Of a stretch of DNA of 35,771 nt, positions 8,333 through 16,908 are shown one piece after another. Source of the DNA: Prochlorococcus sp. AG-409-G20 (GTDB lineage Bacteria > Cyanobacteriota > Cyanobacteriia > PCC-6307 > Cyanobiaceae). The notes under the pieces were generated by a model that was not told the origin of the DNA, did no database searches, and saw only the letters and a list, made by a program, of their open reading frames with translations. The position numbers were made by a program, and so were the translations under genes. The stretch is from the NCBI GenBank assembly GCA_003215775.1, contig QCJW01000015.1:1-35771 (forward strand), written 5' to 3'. Every line of letters starts with the position of its first letter. Position 1 is the first letter of the stretch.

Positions 8333-9535
8333 ATGAGAACTTATCCCCAACAATTGATGCTACTTGGCAGTGGAGAACTTGGGAAAGAGGTTGCAATTGC
8401 TGCTAAGAGATTAGGATGCAAGGTTATTGCCTGTGATAGCTATGCAGAAGCTCCGGCCATGCAAGTAGCAGATCATTCAGAAGTTATCGATATGAAAGAT
8501 CATCATCAACTTAAACGAATTATTTATAAATATATGCCAGATTTAATTGTCCCAGAAATAGAAGCTATTTCTGTAGAGACCCTTAATGAATTTGAAATTG
8601 AAGGTACCACTGTAATCCCCAATGCAAGAGCTACAGCAATAACAATGAATAGAGAGAAGATTAGAACTTTAGCTTCAAAAGATTTAGGAATTAAAACAGC
8701 TAAGTATGGATATGCCTCTAACAAAACGGAGCTAAAAGATCTAGCATATGAGATTGGATTTCCCATATTTGTAAAACCTTTAATGAGTTCATCAGGCAAA
8801 GGTCAGAGTTTAATTCATATAGAAAGCGATCTAGATAAAGCTTGGGAAATAGCAATAAAAGGAGCCCGAGGCAAATCTACGGAGGTAATAGTCGAAGAAT
8901 GCATAAAATTCGATCTTGAAATTACATTGTTAACTATTCGTCAGAAAAATGGAGAAACTTTATTTTGTCCACCCATTGGGCATGAGCAATCAGGAGGGGA
9001 TTATCAATGCAGCTGGCAGCCAGCAAGCATAAATCAACTTCAATTGAAAGAAGCTGAAAGAATAGCAAAAATTATCACTGATAATCTTGGAGGAGTTGGA
9101 TTATTTGGAGTTGAATTTTTTATTAGCAACGATGAAGTAATTTTCTCTGAACTATCTCCAAGGCCTCATGATACTGGCCTTGTGACTCTTGCAAGCCAAA
9201 ATCTAAACGAGTTCGAATTACATACACGTGCAATTCTAGGTCTACCTATACCTAAAGTAATTAATATTTCTCCAGCTGCTAGTCGAGTAATTCTTGCAAA
9301 AGAAACATATTCAAAAGTATCTTATAGCGGGGTTGATATTGGGCTTCGTGAGGAAAATACTGAAGTGTTTATTTTCGGGAAGCCTACTAGTAAAAAGGGT
9401 CGAAGAATGGGGGTTTGCATAGCAACTGCAAGAACCGTGTCAGAGGCAAGACAAAAAGCTGATAACTCATCATCAGCAATCAAAGTAATTGACGGGTCAT
9501 CTAAATCTGTCTCGCAAAATAGCGAATTTAATTAA
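8333..9535 (+). CDS. purT: Formate-dependent GAR transformylase (PurT)
   Basis: Phosphoribosylglycinamide formyltransferase 2, an ATP-grasp enzyme that uses formate and ATP to formylate GAR in step three of purine synthesis, independent of folate. The 400-residue length matches the family. The N-terminal nucleotide-fold motif LLGSGELGKEVAIAAKRLG is at about 10-28, the ATP-grasp core contains FVKPLMSSSGKGQS and VIVEECIKFDLEIT, and the metal-binding C-terminal block FSELSPRPHDTGLVTLASQN is diagnostic for PurT. It stands alone: 128 bp after the RTX protease, and followed at 9585 by an inverted repeat. Base composition is like the core genes, so I take it as the resumption of the conserved chromosome, though purT is patchily distributed in this group. 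Confidence 0.95.
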   Translation: MRTYPQQLMLLGSGELGKEVAIAAKRLGCKVIACDSYAEAPAMQVADHSEVIDMKDHHQLKRIIYKYMPDLIVPEIEAISVETLNEFEIEGTTVIPNARATAITMNREKIRTLASKDLGIKTAKYGYASNKTELKDLAYEIGFPIFVKPLMSSSGKGQSLIHIESDLDKAWEIAIKGARGKSTEVIVEECIKFDLEITLLTIRQKNGETLFCPPIGHEQSGGDYQCSWQPASINQLQLKEAERIAKIITDNLGGVGLFGVEFFISNDEVIFSELSPRPHDTGLVTLASQNLNEFELHTRAILGLPIPKVINISPAASRVILAKETYSKVSYSGVDIGLREENTEVFIFGKPTSKKGRRMGVCIATARTVSEARQKADNSSSAIKVIDGSSKSVSQNSEFN

Positions 9536-9584
9536 TTTAAAATTAAAAGTAGGAAATTATACTCAGACAAAAGTTACTACTCTC

Positions 9585-9612
9585 AAAGTTTCTGGCTTGC
9601 CCGAGAAACTTT
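9585..9612 (+). terminator. Inverted repeat downstream of purT
   Basis: Perfect 9-bp arms AAAGTTTCT (9585-9593) and AGAAACTTT (9604-9612) around a 10-base loop, 50 bp after the purT stop. The following sequence is only moderately T-rich, so termination is plausible but not certain; it lies just before the gene at 9646 and could also regulate it. Confidence 0.5.
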
Positions 9613-9645
9613 AGTTATGTTTGAATCACATTAACTCTTCTAGTA

Positions 9646-10344
9646 ATGAACCTGAGAAATACACTAAGGAATTTTTTGAACGACTATAAAAAAAATTACA
9701 AGCTAATTGATGGACTTTTAGATGAGATGCTTTCTCTATCAAGTAAAACTAAAGATTCAGATAAGCTTAATAGTTCTTTAATCAATGATTACTTAGAAGA
9801 GAAAAACCTACAGAAAGATTTTCCAAAATCACAATTCAAGGAACATCCCTACATATCCAAAATCAATCTCAATAAATCGTCAACAATCTCCAATGACTTC
9901 TTTGAGGATACTCAACAATCATGCAAAGAAGATTCTTTTGAGTTAAGCAATCATGAAATCAATGAGAAGCAAGGTAATCTTAAAGTTAGACAACTAGAAC
10001 CTACTTCGAAGACTTTTACTCAAGACAGTCCAAATAAACTATCTACAGATACAAATAATCTTCCTGAAAGTTCAATACAATCAAAAGAGATGCCCACCTC
10101 TATTGCGAAAAATCAAGCCAACGATTTTCAAGGCGAAACAATTAAATACTGCGAGCCACTGGACAATTATCCAGAGTTAGATCTAAATTACAAAGATAAT
10201 GAAATCCCAACAGGATCTAAACTCATAAAACTAATTGTTGATGAAGGAAGGGTAATTGAAGAGATTTATTTAACTCCAAACAAAGAGCGTGTTAGCTTTA
10301 GAGAAAACCAAAAGGATACTTCAAAAACATTTAATGCCGCTTAG
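9646..10344 (+). CDS. Low-complexity hydrophilic protein, unknown
   Basis: A 232-residue protein with no recognisable domain. The N-terminal 30 residues (RNTLRNFLNDYKKNYKLIDG) could form an amphipathic helix. The middle (about 35-185) is rich in Ser, Asn, Gln, Lys and Glu and looks disordered. Only the last 45 residues (GSKLIKLIVDEGRVIEEIYL) look folded, as a short beta hairpin. There is no signal peptide or membrane span. The reading frame is long and free of stops in AT-rich DNA and has a clear ATG, so I accept it as coding, probably lineage-specific. It lies between purT and a small gene before glycerate kinase, with no shared operon signal. Confidence 0.6.
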   Translation: MNLRNTLRNFLNDYKKNYKLIDGLLDEMLSLSSKTKDSDKLNSSLINDYLEEKNLQKDFPKSQFKEHPYISKINLNKSSTISNDFFEDTQQSCKEDSFELSNHEINEKQGNLKVRQLEPTSKTFTQDSPNKLSTDTNNLPESSIQSKEMPTSIAKNQANDFQGETIKYCEPLDNYPELDLNYKDNEIPTGSKLIKLIVDEGRVIEEIYLTPNKERVSFRENQKDTSKTFNAA

Positions 10345-10577
10345 TGAGTTCATTCACTAAGAAAATCATGAACTCTAAGTAATTTCATAAAGATTTTAAT
10401 TCTTGGCAGACTTTAACATATTTAAATATAAATGATCATGCTAAAGATGATTATTAAAAATCAAGAATTTATTGAAAAGCATGTAGTGTTCCTTTACTTA
10501 ATCCTCGCAAGTCTGATCTTGACAAGCTCAATAGCATTGCTGACATCCTAAAAGTAAAGGTTTTCCAGTGGAATAGA

Positions 10578-10862
10578 ATGAGACTCTTGCTTAGACCTCA
10601 AACCCATAAAGGAAAAGCAATTAGTGCGCCAAAGAATCATCTGAATGAACAAAATGTAAAAATCGACGGACTTGGAGACTCTCCAATAGACCTACCTCTT
10701 TTAGAAATTGCAGATAAAGAAATAGTTTTACACACAATTAATGGGCCACATCCACAACTTATTGAAAAAATCATCAGTAGAAGATTATTATTAGTACCTG
10801 AACCACATAAAAATGGTTGGTCTGCATCTATTCGAGAATTACTTCTAGCAGAAGAAAGTTAA
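10578..10862 (+). CDS. Small conserved-looking protein upstream of glycerate kinase
   Basis: A 94-residue soluble protein of unknown function. It has a basic N-terminus (RLLLRPQTHKGKAI), an acidic central part (DSPIDLPLLEIADKEIVLH) and a C-terminal half (LIEKIISRRLLLVPEPHKNG) that looks alpha/beta. Its stop codon is 4 bp before the glycerate kinase start, so the two are almost certainly co-transcribed and perhaps translationally linked. The 233 bp upstream (10345-10577) contain no other gene that I can support and presumably hold the promoter. Confidence 0.65.
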   Translation: MRLLLRPQTHKGKAISAPKNHLNEQNVKIDGLGDSPIDLPLLEIADKEIVLHTINGPHPQLIEKIISRRLLLVPEPHKNGWSASIRELLLAEES

Positions 10863-10866
10863 CTTT

Positions 10867-11877
10867 ATGAAAAAATATTCAAGTGATGGTCTAAAAAATC
10901 TTTCACCATGGTCAAACCCAAAGAATCCAGATATTCTTTTTCCTATTGAAAGCTATGAAAAGCTATTAAAAACTCTAGGCTATCAGGAGGTGTCAAAATG
11001 GCTTGAAGGTTGGTCAATCAGAGGTGGCGCAAATCTGGCCTTTTCAGCTTGGCCTAGAAATATCAAATCTGATTGGATATGGGGCATTGGTTTACCTTTT
11101 TTATCAGAAATTGAACATTCAATAACTGAATCTAAAGACTCCGTTCTATTAGGGATATCAGGCTTACCAGGCTGCGGTAAAACTAGTTTAGGGAAATGGC
11201 TTGAGAAAGCATGTCTTGAACTTAATTGGCCTTTAACCGTAATTTCGTTAGATGATTTCTATTATTCTGCGACTCAACTTAATGATGCAATGGAGGGAAA
11301 TCCATGGGGAGTGCCAAGAGGTCTTCCTGGAAGCCATTCAATAGAGTTATTAAATCAAGTGTTAGACCATTGGAGTAATACTGAAGAAATATTAGCGCCA
11401 CAGTTTGACAAGTCGCTTAGGAATGGTCTTGGTGATAGGTCAGGGTGGCGCAAGACACGAACCAAGATTCTTGTAATTGAAGGATGGTTTTTAGGATGCG
11501 AACCAATTAAAAACTCATCAATAATCGAACTTGCAGAAAAGAACATTTATCCACCATTAGGAACTCAGGAAAGAATCTATAGAAAAAGAATCCAACATTC
11601 ACTATGTGAATACAATTCTATATGGTCTAGATTCAAGAGGATATGGCATTTAAAATCATTAGACTTTAATTCAACCAGAAATTGGAAGACAGAGCAGGAA
11701 AAAAATATGGGAAAGCTTCGTGGAAGCTCCTTAAAGGGAAAATCACTTGAATCCTTTATTAGAATGATTCAAGCCTCAATCCCACAGGAAAGCCTTATGA
11801 ATATAAATTCTGATGTAATAATCGAGATAGATTCTCTCAGACAAATTCGGTGGGTTGGAGTGAATGAAGACAAGTAA
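10867..11877 (+). CDS. D-glycerate 3-kinase (P-loop type)
   Basis: A 336-residue P-loop kinase of the cyanobacterial/plant glycerate kinase (GLYK) kind, which phosphorylates D-glycerate to 3-phosphoglycerate in the last step of photorespiratory 2-phosphoglycolate salvage. The Walker A motif GLPGCGKT lies at 99-106. It is followed by SLDDFYYSA (128-135), as in uridine/pantothenate kinase relatives, and VIEGWFLGCEP with the conserved Glu-Gly-Trp. The roughly 90 residues before the P-loop are an N-terminal helical extension typical of the cyanobacterial form. It is cytoplasmic, following the small gene at 10578 by 4 bp. Another P-loop sugar or nucleoside kinase is the alternative, but the EGW and DDFY motifs together favour GLYK. 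Confidence 0.8.
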   Translation: MKKYSSDGLKNLSPWSNPKNPDILFPIESYEKLLKTLGYQEVSKWLEGWSIRGGANLAFSAWPRNIKSDWIWGIGLPFLSEIEHSITESKDSVLLGISGLPGCGKTSLGKWLEKACLELNWPLTVISLDDFYYSATQLNDAMEGNPWGVPRGLPGSHSIELLNQVLDHWSNTEEILAPQFDKSLRNGLGDRSGWRKTRTKILVIEGWFLGCEPIKNSSIIELAEKNIYPPLGTQERIYRKRIQHSLCEYNSIWSRFKRIWHLKSLDFNSTRNWKTEQEKNMGKLRGSSLKGKSLESFIRMIQASIPQESLMNINSDVIIEIDSLRQIRWVGVNEDK

Positions 11878-11910
11878 TAAACAACTAATTCATAAAAAAT
11901 TAAATTTTAT

Positions 11911-12099
11911 CTATAAAGCATCCAAGTAATCACGTTTTCTGAGAGCCTGAGAAACTTTTCCAGCAATAAATGGGATATGTAGTGAATATTTTCTCAAAGC
12001 AATTCGCTCTTCAAGAGTTACCTGAGCACCATTACCTAGACGAGAAATGATTTCTTCTATACGAAGACGAGTTTCAGTCGTAAGCATTCTCAATTTCAT
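11911..12099 (-). CDS. Small basic protein, unknown
   Basis: A 62-residue protein, predicted all-helical and basic (TTETRLRIEEIISRLGNG, then VTLEERIALRKYSLHIPFIA). No domain is recognised. I use the ATG at 12099 rather than the TTG three codons upstream at 12108. It lies tail-to-tail with glycerate kinase (33-bp gap) and upstream of menG on the same strand, with 113 bp between. The even amphipathic pattern and strong helix content support it as a real gene. Confidence 0.6.
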   Translation of the reverse strand: MKLRMLTTETRLRIEEIISRLGNGAQVTLEERIALRKYSLHIPFIAGKVSQALRKRDYLDAL

Positions 12100-12212
12100 A
12101 ATCAACAATCTTATCTTTTATGCCAAAACAAATAATGAATGTCAATAACGTCCTTAGATTAGTTACATTTGCTATTTTCGTGCTAGGAGAAAACCTGAAG
12201 TTGTCTTAAATA

Positions 12213-12914
12213 CTAAACTGTTAAACACAAAGCCCCCATTTGTCCCCAAGCCAGTTTTCTATAGGTTGCTTTAGTAAAACCCACTTCTAGGGCAAGCCGT
12301 TCTTGTTCTTCACCTAACAGGAAAGTTTTTAGACTTTCCTCTAAATATTCATAATGATCCCGAAGTCCAAAGGAAGAAGCAATAGGCACAACAATTCTCC
12401 TCAAATAGAAAGTTTGAAAACATTCTCCTTGAGATCCTTTTACCATACGATTAAAATCTAATAACCCTACTTTAGATCCTGGTTTTAATATACGATAAAT
12501 CTCCTCTAAAGCAGCTTCCGGGTCATATAAATTCCTAAGTCCATAAGCCATTATGGCACCATCAAATGAATTAGAAACTAGTCCAGTATTCACTACATCG
12601 GTTTGCAACCAAGTAATCGACGGATTTTCTCTATAAACGCTTCTTTTCCTTGCAACAGCTAACGTTTCTTCAGCAATGTCAATAGCCAAAACATGACCTT
12701 TTGGTCCTAATAATTTAGCGAGGGAAAAAGCCATATCGCCTGTTCCACAACAAAGATCCAACCAATATTCTCCAGAGCTTGGATTTATCCATTGTAGGAG
12801 TTTCTTCTTCCAGACTCTATGAAGACCAAAGCTAAACAAATCATTTAAAATGTCATATGTAGATGCTGTTGAGTTAAATAGATTTCTAACAGCTATAGGA
12901 TCCTTGGGATGCAT
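12213..12914 (-). CDS. menG: Demethylmenaquinone/phylloquinone methyltransferase
   Basis: A class I SAM-dependent C-methyltransferase of the UbiE/MenG family. In cyanobacteria it methylates demethylphylloquinone to give the photosystem I quinone cofactor. The SAM motif I WLDLCCGTGDMAFSLAKLLG and the later DGAIMAYGLRNLYDPEAALE and ILKPGSKVGLLDF blocks are family signatures. The start is decided by a ribosome-binding site: the frame opens at 12938, but an AGGAG seven bases before the ATG at 12914 (MHPKDPIAV) makes that the better start, giving 233 residues. It lies downstream of hisF on the same strand, with 70 bp between the hisF stop and this start. Identity is secure; the ubiE name is also used. 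Confidence 0.93.
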   Translation of the reverse strand: MHPKDPIAVRNLFNSTASTYDILNDLFSFGLHRVWKKKLLQWINPSSGEYWLDLCCGTGDMAFSLAKLLGPKGHVLAIDIAEETLAVARKRSVYRENPSITWLQTDVVNTGLVSNSFDGAIMAYGLRNLYDPEAALEEIYRILKPGSKVGLLDFNRMVKGSQGECFQTFYLRRIVVPIASSFGLRDHYEYLEESLKTFLLGEEQERLALEVGFTKATYRKLAWGQMGALCLTV

Positions 12915-12984
12915 TAACAAACTCCTCTCATAATCCAAATGAGCTTAGTTACATCTGTGCATTCAAAATGAGCAGAGTCAATAC

Positions 12985-13758
12985 TCAACACTCAATTGGC
13001 CTAATCGTCAAAGACTTCTTTAAAAGATCTCGTTTTATCCCCTCAATTGTTAGGACTCCGTCATGAAGCAAAGAAGCCAATAATGCAGCAGAAGCCTTGC
13101 CAGAAATAAAAGCTTCTGCGATGTGTTCGATACTTCCTGCACCTCCCGAAGCTATTACAGGAATTGAAACTGCCTCTGAAACAGATCTGGTTAATTCAAG
13201 ATCATATCCAGATTGCGTGCCATCACCATCCATTGAAGTAAGAAGGATTTCACCTGCCCCAGCATTGGCAACTATCTTTGCCCATTCCAAAGCATCAATC
13301 TGAGTATTCACTCTTCCTCCTTGAATATAAACATCCCATCCTTCTTTATCTGAACTCCTTCTGCGCGCATCTATTGCTACAACAATACATTGTGTACCAA
13401 ATCTATTTGCTCCCTCAGATATCAAGTTGGGATCCTTTATAGCCGCTGAATTAAGACTTACTTTATCTGCTCCTGCTCTTAATAGTTTAGTAATGCCTTC
13501 AATTGAACTGACACCGCCACCAACTGTGAAAGGAATACTTACAGACTCAGCAGTTCTCCTGACCATATCCAAAAGAGTCTCTCTGCCTTGATAACTAGCC
13601 GCAATATCTAAAAAGACCAACTCATCAGCTCCAGCATTGCTGTAAGTACAAGCAAGCTCAACAGGATCTCCTGCATCACGTAGATCAACAAAATTCACAC
13701 CTTTAACGACTCGACCGTCAGCCACATCAAGACAAGGAATCAAACGAAGAGCGACCAT
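12985..13758 (-). CDS. hisF: Imidazole glycerol phosphate synthase cyclase subunit
   Basis: HisF, the (beta/alpha)8 cyclase that with HisH converts PRFAR and ammonia to imidazole glycerol phosphate and AICAR in histidine synthesis. The 257-residue length is normal. Catalytic Asp residues are in place: D11 in [15 protein letters not shown] and D130 in VVAIDARRR; the phosphate-binding loops FTVGGGVSS and VIASGGAGS are present, as is [13 protein letters not shown]. The ATG start is 55 bp from the divergent petP-like gene, so the two promoters share a very short region. HisH is not in the window. Confidence 0.97.
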   Translation of the reverse strand: MVALRLIPCLDVADGRVVKGVNFVDLRDAGDPVELACTYSNAGADELVFLDIAASYQGRETLLDMVRRTAESVSIPFTVGGGVSSIEGITKLLRAGADKVSLNSAAIKDPNLISEGANRFGTQCIVVAIDARRRSSDKEGWDVYIQGGRVNTQIDALEWAKIVANAGAGEILLTSMDGDGTQSGYDLELTRSVSEAVSIPVIASGGAGSIEHIAEAFISGKASAALLASLLHDGVLTIEGIKRDLLKKSLTIRPIEC

Positions 13759-13813
13759 TCGAATTTGGCAGTGTGACTGTTAAGGTTGCGCGAACATCTT
13801 TAACCTTAAGAAT

Positions 13814-14044
13814 ATGGCCAAAGCTGCAGTACCTACTCTTAATAGAATTGGTTCAAGAGTCAAAATTGATCTTGATCGAGTTAAAGACCGTATACCTTCA
13901 AGTCTAAGCCAACTTTTGACAAGTGATCCACGAGGCAAAGTCATTGGCTACAGGATGACAGATGGAGGCGGCATTGGACTAGTCTTGGAATTAAGTAACG
14001 GCTCGACAAACTGGTTCTTCGAAGAAGAACTAACCAACGCATGA
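13814..14044 (+). CDS. petP: PetP-like cytochrome b6f accessory subunit (DUF2862)
   Basis: A 76-residue SH3-like protein matching cyanobacterial PetP (Ssr2998 of Synechocystis), a peripheral cytosolic subunit that tunes linear electron flow through the cytochrome b6f complex. Conserved segments are IGSRVKIDLDRVKDRIP (about 12-28), GKVIGYRMTDGGGIGLVLEL (about 40-59) and NWFFEEEL near the end. The N-terminal MAKAAVPTLN is an extension relative to the short forms I recall. It ends 15 bp before the chlG start, so they form an operon linking electron transport and chlorophyll synthesis. Name given with moderate certainty. Confidence 0.75.
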   Translation: MAKAAVPTLNRIGSRVKIDLDRVKDRIPSSLSQLLTSDPRGKVIGYRMTDGGGIGLVLELSNGSTNWFFEEELTNA

Positions 14045-14059
14045 TGAGAGGATCAGTTA

Positions 14060-15013
14060 GTGAGTGATGCACGACAGCTCCTAGGCATAAAGGGCGCCTC
14101 GGGAACAAGCAGTATTTGGAAGCTGCGCTTGCAGCTTATGAAGCCTATTACCTGGATTCCTTTGTTATGGGGTGTGATATGTGGTGCTGCAGCAAGCGGG
14201 AATTATCAATGGAATATATCGAATGTCATAGCAGCACTAGCATGCATGATTATGAGTGGTCCTCTTCTTGCAGGCTATACACAAACAATAAATGACTATT
14301 ACGATAGAGATATTGATGCGATCAATGAACCAAATAGACCGATTCCATCCGGGGCAATATCTCTTACACAAGTCAAACTTCAAATCTGGATTCTTTTACT
14401 TGGAGGTCTAGGTGTTGCTTATTGCCTTGATATTTGGGCAGGTCATTTAACCCCGTCAGTATTCTTACTTGCATTAGGTGGGTCTTTAGTAAGCTATATA
14501 TATTCAGCACCGCCGTTAAAACTCAAGCAAAATGGTTGGCTGGGCAACTATGCATTAGGAGCAAGTTATATAGCCTTACCTTGGTGGGCGGGACAAGCAT
14601 TATTTGGACAACTTACCTGGACAACAGCACTCCTCACTTTGGCGTATAGTCTCGCAGGTTTAGGTATAGCAATAATAAATGACTTTAAAAGTGTAGAAGG
14701 TGATAAAAAATTAGGGCTGCAATCTTTACCAGTAGTTTTTGGAATTAAAAATGCCAGTCTAATCAGTGCAGCAATGATAGATATATTCCAACTAGCCATG
14801 GTAATAGTATTAATTGGAATAGGTCAGCATTTTGCCTCTGTAGTTCTTATATTATTGATTATTCCACAAATTACATTCCAAGATATATGGTTACTTAGAG
14901 ATCCTCTTGCTTATGACGTTAAATACCAAGCAAGTGCTCAACCTTTCTTGATTTTGGGAATGCTAGTGACAGCTCTAGCAATAGGTCATAGCAGCTTATC
15001 TCAGGTTCTGTGA
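14060..15013 (+). CDS. chlG: Chlorophyll synthase
   Basis: A UbiA-superfamily prenyltransferase in the thylakoid membrane that attaches the phytyl (or geranylgeranyl) chain to chlorophyllide, the last step of chlorophyll synthesis. It has 317 residues and multiple membrane helices. The first Asp-rich motif NDYYDRDID lies at 78-86 and the second NDFKSVEGDKK at 207-217; the flanking EPNRPIPSGAI is a ChlG/BchG signature. The start is a GTG, 15 bp after petP. Its TGA stop overlaps the GTG start of the penicillin-binding protein gene (GTGA, 15010-15013), a layout suggesting translational coupling. Confidence 0.95.
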   Translation: MSDARQLLGIKGASGTSSIWKLRLQLMKPITWIPLLWGVICGAAASGNYQWNISNVIAALACMIMSGPLLAGYTQTINDYYDRDIDAINEPNRPIPSGAISLTQVKLQIWILLLGGLGVAYCLDIWAGHLTPSVFLLALGGSLVSYIYSAPPLKLKQNGWLGNYALGASYIALPWWAGQALFGQLTWTTALLTLAYSLAGLGIAIINDFKSVEGDKKLGLQSLPVVFGIKNASLISAAMIDIFQLAMVIVLIGIGQHFASVVLILLIIPQITFQDIWLLRDPLAYDVKYQASAQPFLILGMLVTALAIGHSSLSQVL

Positions 15014-16815
15014 AGTCCAAGGAGAAAAATTGGTTTTTCATAGCATTAATATCATTTTCATTAGGTTCTTCAGCAGCATTTAGTGAGAAGTTAATTTCAC
15101 AGTTCATTGATTCCTTGCTCCCCGATGCTGAAAAGCTTAATAGCTTTAGCAGGCCAGGAACTTTAAGTATTCTCTCAACTAATGGAAGAGTGATTCAGAA
15201 ATTAGGTCCTGCTACACGAGAAAAGTTAGAACCCAAAAGAATACCTTTGGTTATAAAAAAAGCATTCATAGCATCTGAAGATAGGAGATTTTATGCTCAC
15301 AAAGGAGTTGATATATGGGGTATTGGAAGAGCACTCATAAATAACATTAGAGAGAGATCGGTTATAGAAGGTGGCAGCACAATTACTCAGCAATTAGCAA
15401 GGATAGTCTTTCTAAGCCAAGACAAAACAATCACAAGAAAGCTCAAAGAAGCAGCCTTAGCTTATAAATTAGAAAGACAACTTGATAAGAGTCAAATACT
15501 TGGTCAGTATTTAAATAATGTTTACCTTGGTTCGGGTGCATATGGCATTGCTGATGCAGCTTGGGTTTATTTCAGCAAAACAGCATCTCTATTAACATTA
15601 GAAGAGGCTGCATTAATAGCAGGATTACCTCCTGCTCCTTCATTTTATTCACCATTAGTAAATCCAAATTTAGCTCTCAAAAGGCGTTCGATAGTTTTAT
15701 CAAAGATGAGGGAAGAAGGGTTTATATCACAACAAGACTTTGATCAAGCAATTAACAAGCCAATAAATCTCAAACCAGCCACTCCAAAGTATTTTGAGAG
15801 TACCGCTCCGTTTTTTACAAGTTGGGTAGAACAACAACTTCCATTATTATTATCGCCAGAACAATTAGAAATAGGTGGCCTAACAATTCGTACAAGCTTA
15901 AATATAAAGTGGCAAAGGAAAGCTCAAGACATAATTAAACAATACAGCCCAGAAAAGATGGAGGGAGCTATTGTATCTATACAACCATCTTCAGGATTGG
16001 TAAGGGTTTTAGTTGGTGGAAAAAACTTTAAAGCAACTCAATTCAATAGAGCCACACAAGCTCTTAGATCTCCAGGATCGACCTTTAAGCTTTTTCCATA
16101 TGCAGCAGCGATAGAAGCAGGACTAAACCCTCAAGATACTTATTTCGATAGGCCACAATGTTGGAAGGACTATTGTCCTAAGAATTTTGGCAATAGATAT
16201 CTTGGCAAAGTAACACTCTCTGATGCCTTTAAAGAATCACTAAATACTGTTGCAGTTCAAATTCTTGAAGAAGTTGGGTTTGACAGCGTTATTTCGACAG
16301 CTAACAAGTTAGGAATAGGTAAGCAAAGGAAGCTCGGAGAATATTATCCATTGGCAATAGGGGCTTACGAACAAACTGTCTTAGAGATGACAGCAGCATA
16401 TGCTGGGATCACAAATAGAGGAAGGTATCAAAAGGCAAGTCCATTTGAGGAAATAAGAGGTCCAAATGGTGAAATCATTTGGAGTAAAGATACAAAAGCA
16501 AGCAAAGGGGTACTTGCCTTAAAGAAATCCACCGCGGATACTATGAATCAAATGCTGAAACGCTCTGTAAATGATGGGACAGGGATCGCAGCCTCTTTAG
16601 AAGATAGAGAGGTTGCTGGTAAAACAGGGACCTCTGAAGGAGGAAGGGATCTATGGTTTATAGGATCTATACCACAGTTAACTACAGGAGTTTGGTTTGG
16701 TTATGATGACAACAAGAGAACGAGAAGAAGTAGTGGAGAAGCTGCCTGGGCATGGAAACAATTCATGGTCCAAATCAAGGATGAGTTTGAAATAACCAAC
16801 TTCCCAAAACCATAG
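15010..16815 (+). CDS. Class A penicillin-binding protein (PBP1A-like)
   Basis: A bifunctional peptidoglycan synthase of 601 residues. An N-terminal signal anchor (about 8-24) is followed by a GT51 glycosyltransferase domain with catalytic Glu90 in ASEDRRFYAHKG and the VIEGGSTITQQLAR motif (118-131). The transpeptidase domain has STFK (S357-K360), SLN (410-412) and KTGTS (538-542), so all three penicillin-binding motifs are intact. It polymerises and cross-links peptidoglycan in the periplasm. It is the third gene of petP-chlG-pbp and starts with a GTG overlapping the chlG stop. The pairing of chlorophyll synthase with a cell-wall synthase is unexpected functionally and is probably positional. 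Confidence 0.94.
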   Translation: MKSKEKNWFFIALISFSLGSSAAFSEKLISQFIDSLLPDAEKLNSFSRPGTLSILSTNGRVIQKLGPATREKLEPKRIPLVIKKAFIASEDRRFYAHKGVDIWGIGRALINNIRERSVIEGGSTITQQLARIVFLSQDKTITRKLKEAALAYKLERQLDKSQILGQYLNNVYLGSGAYGIADAAWVYFSKTASLLTLEEAALIAGLPPAPSFYSPLVNPNLALKRRSIVLSKMREEGFISQQDFDQAINKPINLKPATPKYFESTAPFFTSWVEQQLPLLLSPEQLEIGGLTIRTSLNIKWQRKAQDIIKQYSPEKMEGAIVSIQPSSGLVRVLVGGKNFKATQFNRATQALRSPGSTFKLFPYAAAIEAGLNPQDTYFDRPQCWKDYCPKNFGNRYLGKVTLSDAFKESLNTVAVQILEEVGFDSVISTANKLGIGKQRKLGEYYPLAIGAYEQTVLEMTAAYAGITNRGRYQKASPFEEIRGPNGEIIWSKDTKASKGVLALKKSTADTMNQMLKRSVNDGTGIAASLEDREVAGKTGTSEGGRDLWFIGSIPQLTTGVWFGYDDNKRTRRSSGEAAWAWKQFMVQIKDEFEITNFPKP

Positions 16816-16908
16816 CATAAGTTTAATTAGCAACTTCATAATTTATAGATTATATGGCAAATATCAAGCAAATTTATATAGGTAAACATAGAACAGTAGA
16901 TAGATTAT

